NCBI GenBank assembly: GCA_902767395.1
Contig: CACXHI010000034.1
Coordinates: 1 to 22,764 of the forward strand
Direction of reading: 5' to 3'
DNA: 22,764 bases
From: Oscillospiraceae bacterium
Lineage (GTDB): Bacteria > Bacillota > Clostridia > Oscillospirales > Oscillospiraceae
The notes below the pieces were generated by a model. It was not told where the DNA came from and did no database searches. It saw only the letters and a list, made by a program, of their open reading frames with translations. Shown piece by piece: positions 1-7,218 of the stretch. The position numbers and the translations under genes are program-made. Each line of letters begins with the position of its first letter. Position 1 is the stretch's first letter.

Positions 1-372
1 CAGTTGCTTTTCGAGCCTTCGGACGCTGAGCTGACCATCGATCCGGCGTGGACCGCGGAGGCGCTGGGCAACATTCTCAAAAACTGCATGGAGCACACGC
101 CGGAGGGCGGGACGGTAACCGTCCGCGCACGGCAGACGCCGATCTTCACCGAGCTGACCGTGGCCGACACCGGGCCGGGCATTGCCCCGGAGGATCTGCC
201 CCATCTGTTCGAGCGGTTCTATCGCGGCAAGGGGGCGGGAGAACACAGCATCGGCATCGGACTGGCCCTTGCGCGGCAGATCATCGCCGCCCAGAACGGC
301 ACGGTGCAGGCCGCGAACGCGCCGTCCGGCGGCGCGGTCTTTACCGTGCGATTTTACCGCGGCGCGGTTTGA
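1..372 (+). CDS. Sensor histidine kinase, C-terminal ATPase domain (partial)
   Basis: Only the last 123 codons are present; the gene begins left of the window and the frame is open from base 1. What remains is the HATPase_c domain of a membrane or soluble two-component sensor kinase, which binds ATP to phosphorylate a histidine that lies outside the window. Visible in order are an N box (NILKNCMEHTPEGG), a G1 box (DTGPGI), an F box (LFERFYRG) and a G2 box (GIGLALARQI). The protein ends with a plain TGA right after the final beta strand, as usual for the family, with no extra C-terminal domain. A strong hairpin follows the stop codon. The next operon encodes an ABC transporter with OmpR-type direct repeats in its promoter, so this kinase and a presumed upstream response regulator probably control that transporter. 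That link is inferred from position. Confidence 0.93.
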   Translation, partial: QLLFEPSDAELTIDPAWTAEALGNILKNCMEHTPEGGTVTVRARQTPIFTELTVADTGPGIAPEDLPHLFERFYRGKGAGEHSIGIGLALARQIIAAQNGTVQAANAPSGGAVFTVRFYRGAV

Positions 373-380
373 GCGCAATT

Positions 381-423
381 CTGCCCAGCCCCGGACGAGA
401 ACGCCTCCTCCGGGGCTGGGCAG
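381..423 (+). terminator. Terminator-like perfect hairpin after the kinase gene
   Basis: A perfect 15-bp stem (381-395 with 409-423) closes a 13-nt loop, starting 8 nt after the kinase stop codon. The stem is very GC-rich. No T-tract follows, so it departs from a textbook intrinsic terminator. It most likely still ends or protects the two-component transcript and separates it from the ABC operon promoter about 65 bp downstream. Confidence 0.6.
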
Positions 424-459
424 GGTTGGATTCCGAAAATGACAAAACACTTAGCAAAG

Positions 460-492
460 AGTCACCCAACTGTCACTTTGGCATGGTAGAAT
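460..492 (+). promoter_or_regulatory. Response-regulator-type direct repeat and -10 box before ABC operon
   Basis: GTCAC occurs at 461-465 and again at 472-476, exactly 11 bp apart (one helical turn), preceded by A and T respectively. A -10 box TAGAAT lies at 487-492. No good -35 hexamer exists at the normal distance; the second repeat occupies its place. This is the usual architecture of OmpR-family-activated promoters, in which tandem half-sites replace a weak -35. The predicted start near 499 would give a leader of about 25 nt with an AGGTGA ribosome-binding site at 511-516. The repeats and -10 box are seen directly; activation by the partner of the upstream kinase is inferred. Confidence 0.6.
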
Positions 493-523
493 GGAGCCAT
501 CCAAGTTAAGAGGTGATTTTTTT

Positions 524-1207
524 ATGGAAGTTTTACGTGTCGAGCATCTTTCCAAGCACTACGGAAGCGGAGAGAATCTGGTCAAGGCCGTGGACGACGT
601 TTCCTTCTCCGTAGAGAAGGGCGAGTTCCTTGCCATCATCGGGCCGTCCGGCTCCGGCAAGTCCACCCTCCTGCACATCTTAGGCGGCGTGGATCGGCCC
701 ACGGCGGGCAAGGTCTTTGTGGACGGGCAGGACGTGTACGCCCAGAACGACGAGGCGCTGGCGATTTTCCGCCGCCGTCAGGTGGGCCTGATCTACCAGT
801 TCTACAACCTGATCCCCGTGCTGACGGCCGAGGAAAACATGACGCTTCCCGTTCTGCTCGACGGCAGGACGGTCAACGCAGAGCGGCTGGAGGAGCTTCT
901 GGAAACGCTCCGGCTCGCAGACCGCCGCAAGGCCCTGCCCAACCAGCTCTCGGGCGGCCAGCAGCAGCGCGTTTCCATCGGGCGTGCGCTGATGAACGCC
1001 CCGGCTGTGGTGCTGGCGGACGAGCCGACGGGCAATCTGGACTCCAAGAACAGCCATGAGATTGTCGAGCTGCTCAAGCTCTCCAACCGCCGCTACGGGC
1101 AGACTCTCATCGTCATCACCCACGACGAAAGCATCGCCCTGCAAGCCGACCGGATCATTGCCATTGAGGACGGCAAGATCGTCCGCGACGAGAGGGTACG
1201 CGCATGA
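524..1207 (+). CDS. ABC transporter ATP-binding protein (MacB/LolD/BceA type)
   Basis: A 227-residue cytoplasmic ATPase that powers the FtsX-type permease encoded next. It has Walker A GPSGSGKS at residues 40-47, a Q-loop glutamine at about 92, the signature LSGGQQQR at 142-149, Walker B ending VVLADE at 162-167 followed by PTGNLDS, and the H-loop histidine at 200. The PTGNLDSKNS stretch is typical of the MacB/LolD/BceA subfamily. The ATG at 524 is preferred over an in-frame ATG at 491, because AGGTGA at 511-516 sits 7 nt before 524 and 491 lies inside the -10 box. The stop overlaps the permease start as ATGA (1204-1207), implying translational coupling. Family members serve in antimicrobial peptide resistance, lipoprotein release or envelope stress; the substrate cannot be read from the sequence. 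Confidence 0.95.
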   Translation: MEVLRVEHLSKHYGSGENLVKAVDDVSFSVEKGEFLAIIGPSGSGKSTLLHILGGVDRPTAGKVFVDGQDVYAQNDEALAIFRRRQVGLIYQFYNLIPVLTAEENMTLPVLLDGRTVNAERLEELLETLRLADRRKALPNQLSGGQQQRVSIGRALMNAPAVVLADEPTGNLDSKNSHEIVELLKLSNRRYGQTLIVITHDESIALQADRIIAIEDGKIVRDERVRA

Positions 1208-3816
1208 GCATTCTGAGCAAATATACCCGCCGCTGTCTGCGGCAAAACCGCGTCCGGACGCTGGTGACGATCATCGGCATCATTCTCTCGGTGTCCCTGT
1301 TCACCGCCGTCAGCGAGGGCGCATATTCAGGTCAGCAATATCTGATCCACATGGCAGAGGCCGTAAACGGCCGCTATCACGCCATCTATGACGGAATGCA
1401 GGCTTCCGAGCAGACGGATCTGCGCGCACAGGACGGCGTGGAACAAGTGGAGACACTGGACGAGGTAGGCTGGGCCATGGTCGGCGAGGAGGACAGCTTT
1501 CAACCTTATCTGTACATCACGTCCATGTCCGAAAAGCTCCCGGAGCTGGTTGCCGTCAATCTCATCGAGGGAAGAATGCCGGAAAATTCACAGGAGCTGC
1601 TGATTTCCACACGGGCCTCTGGCAGCACAGGGGCGTCGCTTCAAGTGGGTCAGACGCTGAACCTGAACGTCGGGCGCCGCGTCACCGCAGGCGCTCAGGC
1701 GATCGATCCGAACACGGAATATATGGGAAGCGAAGAAAGGCTGGACGATGCGCAGCCGCAGACCTACACCGTGGTCGGAATCTATGACCGCTTTTCCACC
1801 GAAATCGAGGCCTACGATCTGCCCGGCACCCTTGCGCTGACGGTCGGCGCGGCAGGGCCGAATTACAAGACGTTCTTTATGCTCGACGACATGACGGAGG
1901 TTCAGGATTTTCTGGACGCCCACAGCTACGGCAGCGGCGGGCAATTCAACCGCACCCTGCTCATGTGTGCCGGCGTCACGAACGACGAAAACCTGCACAC
2001 CGTGTTCTACACGCTGGAGGCCATTCTGTTTGCTCTGATCTTCCTCGGCTCGGTGGCGCTGATTTACAACTCCTTCTCGATCTCCGTATCCGAGCGGACA
2101 AAGCAGTTCGGCCTGCTCAAGTCCATCGGCGCAACGAACCGGCAGCTTCGCCACGCGGTGCTGATGGAGGCTCTGCTGCTGTGCGTGATCGGCATTCCCA
2201 TCGGCCTGCTGATCGGCTGCGGCGGCATTGGTCTGACGCTGCACTTCCTCCAGCCCGCCTTTGACACGCTGATCTCCGGCAGCAACCTCGGCTCCGTTCC
2301 GATTCGTCTGGTTCTCAATCTGTCCGCTCTGGCGCTGGCCGCCGGCATTGGTCTGCTGACCGCGCTGGTCTCGGCGTGGATTCCCGCCCAACGGGCGACC
2401 CGCCTCTCCCCCATTGCCGCCATCCGGCAGAGCGCGGACGTCAAGGTGCGCGCCAGGGAGGTCAAGGTCTCCCGGCTGACCGGCAAGCTCTTCGGCTTCC
2501 CCGGCATCCTCGCCGCAAAGAACTTCAAGCGCAGCCGGAAGCAGTACCGCGCCACGGTCGTTTCCCTGTTTATGAGCATCGTGCTGTTTATCTCCGCCTT
2601 CAGCCTCTCCGGCAGCCTGCGCAGTCAGGCAGCGGCAACCGTCAATCTGTATGTCTCCGACGTGATTGCCTTCGTCAGTGGTTTTGATAGTTTTCCGTCC
2701 GCACCGGATGCGCCATCCATGCTCGAAACGCTTCTTTCGGTCGAATCCGTGGAAGACGGGGCTTGGGCGATTCGTGAGAGCTGCGAAGTCAGCATTTCGC
2801 CCGAGGCGCTCAGTGAAGCCTACAAAGCACATGTTTTCCAGAATTGGGAGGATGAAACAATTGAAGAGGTTGAAACGGATCCGGAGATATACGATCCCAA
2901 CATGAACATCTTCTACGTTCCGGACGCAGATTACGCGCTGCTCTGCCAACAGGCAGGGGTCGATCCCGCATCGGGACAGGCTTTGGCGTCCAACACCATG
3001 ACGCAAGTGACGTTCACACCCAGCGGTGACGTGCGAGAGAACGTGGATCTGCTTCGAACCGACGCCGCGCCGATCTCCGTCACCCTGCATTACCCGCTCG
3101 GTAGAGAGGAAGACCTGCGGACAGTCGATACCGAGGTCGTCGTCGGCGGGTTCTTGAAGGAGCTTCCGCTGGCCTCCTCCGATCAATACAGCCTCTATCT
3201 TCCCATTTCACAGCTTACCCCGGAGCTGCAGAAAGAACTGGAAGCCAGTGATCGTTGGGGCGGATATTGTTTCTTCCTGCGGGCAGCGAACCACGCAAAG
3301 GCCGAACAGGACGTGCGGAAGCTCTTAACGTCGCTCAGCACGAAGGGAGAGGACGGCTTCCTCGCCTACGACGTGAAGGGAGGGAATGATACCACGCAGG
3401 CTGCCCTTCTGGTGCTCGACGTGTTCACCTTCGGCTTCATTGTGCTGATTTCCCTGATTGCGGCGGCAAACGTCTTCAACACAATCTCTACCAACGTTGC
3501 CCTGCGGCGGCGGGAGTTTGCCACGCTGAAATCCGTGGGCATGGGCGAACGCGCCTTCGGACGAATGATGCGCTTTGAGTGCCTGCTCTACGGCTCCAAG
3601 GCCCTGCTCTGGGGGCTACCGGTGTCCATCGGGATCAGTTGGCTGATCTGGTATGCGCTCAGCACCTCCTTCCGTGCCGCCTACCATCTGCCGTGGCTCG
3701 GCCTCGCCATTGCCATCGGGTCTGTCTTCCTGGTGGTCTTTGCCACGATGCTCTACGCCACGCACAAGATTCGGAAGGATAATCCCATCGACGCGCTGAA
3801 AACCGAAACGCTGTAA
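1204..3816 (+). CDS. ABC transporter permease with two FtsX modules
   Basis: An 870-residue membrane protein, partner of the preceding ATPase, with which it shares an ATGA overlap. A first helix near residues 20-42 is followed by a large outside domain (about 50-265). A first FtsX core of three helices (about 270-400) contains SERTKQFGLLKSIGAT, the cytoplasmic loop that contacts the ATPase. A fifth helix near 445-470 leads to a second outside domain (about 470-735). A second FtsX core (about 735-865) carries the matching loop LRRREFATLKSVGM. This double layout is typical of roughly 800-900-residue Clostridia permeases of the MacB/YtrF kind, which act as mechanotransmitters rather than channels. 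The DNA for the second outside domain is noticeably more AT-rich and less codon-biased than the membrane parts. Substrate unknown; envelope stress or peptide export is likely from the context. Confidence 0.92.
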   Translation: MSILSKYTRRCLRQNRVRTLVTIIGIILSVSLFTAVSEGAYSGQQYLIHMAEAVNGRYHAIYDGMQASEQTDLRAQDGVEQVETLDEVGWAMVGEEDSFQPYLYITSMSEKLPELVAVNLIEGRMPENSQELLISTRASGSTGASLQVGQTLNLNVGRRVTAGAQAIDPNTEYMGSEERLDDAQPQTYTVVGIYDRFSTEIEAYDLPGTLALTVGAAGPNYKTFFMLDDMTEVQDFLDAHSYGSGGQFNRTLLMCAGVTNDENLHTVFYTLEAILFALIFLGSVALIYNSFSISVSERTKQFGLLKSIGATNRQLRHAVLMEALLLCVIGIPIGLLIGCGGIGLTLHFLQPAFDTLISGSNLGSVPIRLVLNLSALALAAGIGLLTALVSAWIPAQRATRLSPIAAIRQSADVKVRAREVKVSRLTGKLFGFPGILAAKNFKRSRKQYRATVVSLFMSIVLFISAFSLSGSLRSQAAATVNLYVSDVIAFVSGFDSFPSAPDAPSMLETLLSVESVEDGAWAIRESCEVSISPEALSEAYKAHVFQNWEDETIEEVETDPEIYDPNMNIFYVPDADYALLCQQAGVDPASGQALASNTMTQVTFTPSGDVRENVDLLRTDAAPISVTLHYPLGREEDLRTVDTEVVVGGFLKELPLASSDQYSLYLPISQLTPELQKELEASDRWGGYCFFLRAANHAKAEQDVRKLLTSLSTKGEDGFLAYDVKGGNDTTQAALLVLDVFTFGFIVLISLIAAANVFNTISTNVALRRREFATLKSVGMGERAFGRMMRFECLLYGSKALLWGLPVSIGISWLIWYALSTSFRAAYHLPWLGLAIAIGSVFLVVFATMLYATHKIRKDNPIDALKTETL

Positions 3817-3825
3817 TACAACGAA

Positions 3826-3863
3826 AAGCGGAGCATTCCCGAACTTCCGGGGATGCTCCGTTT
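3826..3863. terminator. Bidirectional terminator between convergent genes
   Basis: A 12-bp stem (3829-3840 with 3849-3860, one G-T wobble) has an 8-nt loop. It is flanked by a short A run on the left and TTT on the right, so it can act on transcripts from either side. It starts 12 nt after the permease stop and lies 16 nt beyond the end of the opposing gene. Confidence 0.75.
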
Positions 3864-3876
3864 CTGCGCGTCGCGT

Positions 3877-5496
3877 TCAGCGGCGGTTCTCGTATGCAAT
3901 TTCATAGGGCTGCTTGGGGACGTAGGCCGGGGCCAGCTTGACGATGACGCGCTCCCCCTCCACGACCACGCTGCCGTCGTCGGGATACAGCGGCATGGCC
4001 TGAAACGCCGCGCTGTCGGACACTGCCTGCATCGTCGCCTCGTCCGGCTCCGCCCATGGGACGTTCAGCCAGTCGTTGAGATAGTAGTAGACGTGCTTAT
4101 TGAGGGGAATCACGGAGCTGGAAAGGTTGCTGTAATCCGTGACAAGGGAGAACGCCTCGATCTGACTGGAATAGACCCGGCTGGGGAAGCCGCCGATCAC
4201 GACGACCTCCAGATCGCTGCGATAGCCGGGCGTCGTCTCGACCCGCTCGACCAGCCGCGTGGCAAAGGATTCCGTGGCGCGGTGCGCCGTGGCGGAGACG
4301 GTATAGGCAAGATTGTCCACAAAGAAGCTGACGCCAAGCAGCAGGACAGAGGCGCACACCGCCGCAGCGCGCAAACAGTTGCGGGAGCCGTCCACCTTCG
4401 GCACAGACGCAGCGGCGGTCCCGCCCCGCACCACCCGCTCCGCCAGCGCCAGCGCCAGCAGATACGGCAGCACCAGAGCGTAGCGCGTAATCGGCATGGC
4501 GTCCGCCATCAGGACGGTCAGATTGGCCGCCAGCGGCAGCAGCGCCAGAAGCGCCAGCGTCAGGGCCAGCGCCGCAGGGCGTTTCTGAAGCCCGCCGCGC
4601 ACCGCGAGCCGGACAAAGGCCCAGCCTCCCGCCGCCGCCAGCGCCGCGTGACCGAGCACGGCAAGGGGCGTCGTATAGGAGGCGAAGCCGTGCGGGAGGA
4701 AGTAATACCGGAAGAATTCCCGGTAGGCCGAGGCGACCAGCCCGACCGCGCCGCCGAAGGTGAGGCCTGTAAACGCGTCGTTGAGTCCCTTGTAGTCCAG
4801 AAGGGTCAGATCCTTGGCCCAGAGGAAGAGGCGAAGCACAAGATAATAGAGCACAAGGCCGAGCAGAAGAAAGGCAAGATGCCGCAGCGCATCCATGAAA
4901 ATCCGCTTTGGCGCGCTCGCCTCATCCAAGGCGTTCAGAATCACAACCGTCAGAGAGAGCGTTGCAGCAACCGCCAGATATGCCTGATAGGTTCCGACGG
5001 CGCAGGCCAGCATCGGGGCGGCAAAGAGAACGCCGAGGCGGTACCGGGAGACCAGCCAGACCGCCAGCACCGCAAGCAGGATGCCGAAGCAATAGGCCGA
5101 GGCCGTGAACAGATAGAGAAAGGTATAGGCCACGGACGGAAACACCGCCATCATGGCCCCGCAGAGGCCGCCGAAGAGCGGGCGTTCGAGCTTGAGCAGT
5201 TGGGCCGTCAGCGCCGCCGCCAGCGACAGAAACAGGATGGCAAAGAAGCCGATCACCGCCGGGGACTGGACAAAGCCGTGCCACACCGAGGCGTAGTGCA
5301 GAAACCATCGTCCGGAAATCGTCATCTGCTGGGCGTCGGCCATGCGGGAAATCCCGTCGGAATTGGGAATCAGGTTTGTGATTGCAAACAGATGGGCCAG
5401 ATACCCCGCGACAAAGCAGCACAGGAAGGCTGCACAGACGGCACGTGGCAGCTTGCGTCCCCACAGCGGCGCGGCGATTCGTTCGGATTCGTTCAT
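3877..5496 (-). CDS. Multi-pass membrane glycosyltransferase, GtrII-like
   Basis: A 539-residue protein with about 10-11 hydrophobic helices between residues 20 and 390, then a soluble C-terminal domain of about 150 residues. The N-terminal pattern, a first helix followed by an outside loop with an N-S-D triad (45-47) and SGRW at 61-64, resembles the Glucos_trans_II (GtrII) family. Those enzymes move sugars from polyprenyl-phosphate carriers onto cell-surface polymers on the outer face of the membrane. The family call comes from this pattern alone, so a related GT-C fold enzyme or hypothetical membrane protein remains possible. The ATG at 5496 is supported by GGGAGG at 5502-5507, 5 nt upstream. 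It is a single-gene unit, with its own promoter at 5562-5590 and a shared terminator at 3826-3863. Confidence 0.7.
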   Translation of the reverse strand: MNESERIAAPLWGRKLPRAVCAAFLCCFVAGYLAHLFAITNLIPNSDGISRMADAQQMTISGRWFLHYASVWHGFVQSPAVIGFFAILFLSLAAALTAQLLKLERPLFGGLCGAMMAVFPSVAYTFLYLFTASAYCFGILLAVLAVWLVSRYRLGVLFAAPMLACAVGTYQAYLAVAATLSLTVVILNALDEASAPKRIFMDALRHLAFLLLGLVLYYLVLRLFLWAKDLTLLDYKGLNDAFTGLTFGGAVGLVASAYREFFRYYFLPHGFASYTTPLAVLGHAALAAAGGWAFVRLAVRGGLQKRPAALALTLALLALLPLAANLTVLMADAMPITRYALVLPYLLALALAERVVRGGTAAASVPKVDGSRNCLRAAAVCASVLLLGVSFFVDNLAYTVSATAHRATESFATRLVERVETTPGYRSDLEVVVIGGFPSRVYSSQIEAFSLVTDYSNLSSSVIPLNKHVYYYLNDWLNVPWAEPDEATMQAVSDSAAFQAMPLYPDDGSVVVEGERVIVKLAPAYVPKQPYEIAYENRR

Positions 5497-5516
5497 AAGG
5501 GCCTCCCAAAAGCGCG

Positions 5517-5539
5517 CTTCCGGCGTTTGCCGCCAGAAG
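5517..5539 (-). other. RNA hairpin in the leader of the glycosyltransferase gene
   Basis: In the minus-strand transcript a 9-bp stem (one U-G wobble) closes the loop GCAAA, ending 9 nt before the ribosome-binding site. On the plus strand the wobble becomes a C-A mismatch, so the structure favours the minus transcript. It could affect translation or mRNA stability; no known riboswitch is recognised. Confidence 0.4.
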
Positions 5540-5561
5540 AAGCGTCGTGATTTCCACGTCC

Positions 5562-5590
5562 ATCATAGCATATCCCGCTTCAAATTGCAA
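5562..5590 (-). promoter_or_regulatory. Sigma-A promoter of the glycosyltransferase gene
   Basis: On the minus strand TTGCAA (5585-5590) and TATGAT (5562-5567) are separated by 17 bp, and TGC directly before the -10 box forms an extended -10 element. The predicted start near 5555 gives a leader of about 58 nt. Confidence 0.75.
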
Positions 5591-5596
5591 GCGAAG

Positions 5597-5630
5597 CAAA
5601 AGAGGAACCCGCGGTTTCGCAGGTTCCTCT
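5597..5630 (-). terminator. Intrinsic terminator of the small lipoprotein gene
   Basis: A 9-bp stem (5601-5609 with 5622-5630) plus three inner pairs after one mismatch is followed on the minus strand by TTTT at about 5597-5600. It begins 14 nt after the stop codon of the upstream lipoprotein gene and sits only 7 bp from the -35 box of the next gene. Confidence 0.8.
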
Positions 5631-5644
5631 CTTTCGCCGTCGGC

Positions 5645-6067
5645 TTACTTGCCGAGGGTCAGGGTCATGTCTCCGAACTTGGCGGTAATCTCGCCGTCCT
5701 TCAGTGTGAACTCCTGGGGATCGTTGTCCACGGTCACGGTGATCTTGTCGCCTTCCTGCTTCCAAGTGCCGTCGTAAGACTTTTCTTCGACGTCCATCTT
5801 GGAGTTCATGGCAGCGGAGCCGTCGGCGTTCAGGGTCAGGGTCATCAGGTTGTCCAGATCGGTCTCTTCAACGCCCATGAATTTCAGAACGGTCTCCAGC
5901 GTTTCGCCGCTCTTCTCAGCCTTCTCGGTGTAGTAATCCTTGATGTTCTTGCCGTCGATCGCCTTGAGCTTGTAGGTTCCCTCCACAGAGTCGGAGCTGC
6001 CGCAGCCGACAAACAGGGCGGCGACCATGACGACCACAAGGGCCAGAGATAAGATGCGCTTCATCAT
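5645..6067 (-). CDS. Small lipocalin-like lipoprotein
   Basis: A 140-residue predicted lipoprotein. The signal peptide starts MMKRILSLAL and ends in a lipobox LFVGC with the lipidated cysteine at residue 22, so the mature protein should be tethered to the outer face of the membrane. The mature part opens with EGTYKL and alternates short beta strands with turns (for example GTWKQEGDKITV, FTLKDGEITAKF), typical of small single-domain lipocalin-like (DUF4923/DUF5640-type) proteins common in gut Clostridia. No catalytic residues are evident and no function is assigned. The ATG at 6067 is chosen because AAGGAG at 6078-6083 lies 10 nt upstream; a second ATG follows directly at 6064. It has its own promoter and terminator, so it is probably monocistronic. 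Confidence 0.8.
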   Translation of the reverse strand: MMKRILSLALVVVMVAALFVGCGSSDSVEGTYKLKAIDGKNIKDYYTEKAEKSGETLETVLKFMGVEETDLDNLMTLTLNADGSAAMNSKMDVEEKSYDGTWKQEGDKITVTVDNDPQEFTLKDGEITAKFGDMTLTLGK

Positions 6068-6121
6068 TCGGTTTCTTCTCCTTTTTTGATTGGCTTTTGG
6101 GAATCCTCTTCCCGTATGAGA

Positions 6122-6150
6122 GTTATCACACAACGCGGAGCAAAAAGCAA
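6122..6150 (-). promoter_or_regulatory. Probable promoter of the lipocalin-like gene, overlapped by a palindrome
   Basis: On the minus strand TTGCTT (6145-6150) and GATAAC (6122-6127) are 17 bp apart, with TGT before the -10 forming an extended -10. A near-perfect palindrome, 9-bp arms around 2 bp, occupies 6141-6160 and covers the -35 box. It could be an operator, or the weak end of the preceding TraB transcript. Confidence 0.5.
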
Positions 6151-6207
6151 GTGCTTTTTGAAGAAATCAGGAAACACGTTTCCGTGATCCGAATCGTGCG
6201 ACGTCCC

Positions 6208-7218
6208 TCAGTAGTCCACCTGCTCCACGGTGTAGCCTTCGGCACGCAGCAACGCGACCAGACCGTCCTCCTCGATCAGATGGGCGGCGCCCACGGCGAA
6301 GAAGACCTTGTCGCCGGCCTTCAGCCATTCCACGGCCTTGTCCCGCATTCCGAGGTTGCGCTGGGTGAGCATCTTGTCGTAGTAGTCCTCCATCAGAGCG
6401 CGCTCCTCCTCCGTCGCCTCGTCAACCTCCTCCTCCGCGGAGAGGGCGGCCACGATCCGCGCATAGTCACCGCTGGCCCATGCGTCGAAGAGCGCCTTCA
6501 ACGACTCGCCGTAGGCATCAAGACGTTCCAGCGTATCTTTCAGAATCAGAAGGTTCAGCTCGTCGGAGAAGCCCGCCAGCAGATTGTACTGCAGCTCGGC
6601 GCTCTCCACGTCCCGGACCTCGATCTTTTTTTCATAGCAGTGTCGGATCAGGGCGCGGTCCATGCCGGCCTCCGGGTCAAAATCCGTGTACACCTCCATC
6701 GCGCCCTGCTCCACGAGCTGCGACCACATGGCAAGATTATAGCCCTTCATCAGCCCGGGCTGGAGATTTGCCTGCTTGAGCAGGGCAACGGCCTTGTCGT
6801 ACAGCTCCTTGGGCATGTGATCCTCGATGGTGGTGCCGTCGGTGAGGACGAACTGCTCCATCGCCTGCATCTGCGCGGCATAGTCCTCCTCATAGGCGAC
6901 CAGATCAAACTCCACCGCCAGCGCGTCGCAGGAATCCACATAGGAGGTCAGCTTGTTCATGGCAACCTGAATGCGCGCATCGCCCGCGTGAATCGTGCCG
7001 AAGAGATAGCCTTCTTCGCCGTTCTGCCCCGTGACGTGGAAGAGCATGGGATGGACGGAAGCCTCGTCCGTCGGGGAAGGCGCGGTAGTCTGCGCAGTCG
7101 AAGCGGCGGTCTGCTCCGTCGTAGCAGACGCTTCGGTTGTGGCGGGAGAATCCTGCCGGCAGCCCGCAAACAGGGTCAGCAGAAGAATGAGAACAAGAAA
7201 CAGTGACAGTCTTTTCAT
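6208..7218 (-). CDS. TraB/GumN-family lipoprotein
   Basis: A 336-residue predicted lipoprotein. The signal peptide MKRLSLFLVL leads to the lipobox LFAGC with cysteine 20, followed by a Thr/Ala/Ser-rich linker (about 24-53). The rest is a TraB/GumN domain: the N-terminal GX2H motif GTIH at residues 74-77 inside YLFGTIHAGD, and the second GX2H motif GAAH at 310-313 near the C-terminus. This family is related to Tiki metalloproteases and the erythromycin-esterase-like fold; the bacterial substrate is unknown. The ATG at 7218 has GGAGG at 7223-7227 only 4 nt away and overlaps the TGA of the upstream zinc-finger gene (7215-7218), so the two are translationally coupled. It is the last gene of the presumed glgP run. 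Family assignment is firm; the activity is not. Confidence 0.88.
   Translation of the reverse strand: MKRLSLFLVLILLLTLFAGCRQDSPATTEASATTEQTAASTAQTTAPSPTDEASVHPMLFHVTGQNGEEGYLFGTIHAGDARIQVAMNKLTSYVDSCDALAVEFDLVAYEEDYAAQMQAMEQFVLTDGTTIEDHMPKELYDKAVALLKQANLQPGLMKGYNLAMWSQLVEQGAMEVYTDFDPEAGMDRALIRHCYEKKIEVRDVESAELQYNLLAGFSDELNLLILKDTLERLDAYGESLKALFDAWASGDYARIVAALSAEEEVDEATEEERALMEDYYDKMLTQRNLGMRDKAVEWLKAGDKVFFAVGAAHLIEEDGLVALLRAEGYTVEQVDY

Noticed and set aside
3853..5550. Plus-strand open frame of 565 codons opposite the membrane glycosyltransferase
   Set aside because: Its product is an Arg/Gln/Gly-rich sequence typical of antisense GC-rich frames, while the minus strand encodes coherent membrane helices with promoter and ribosome-binding site.
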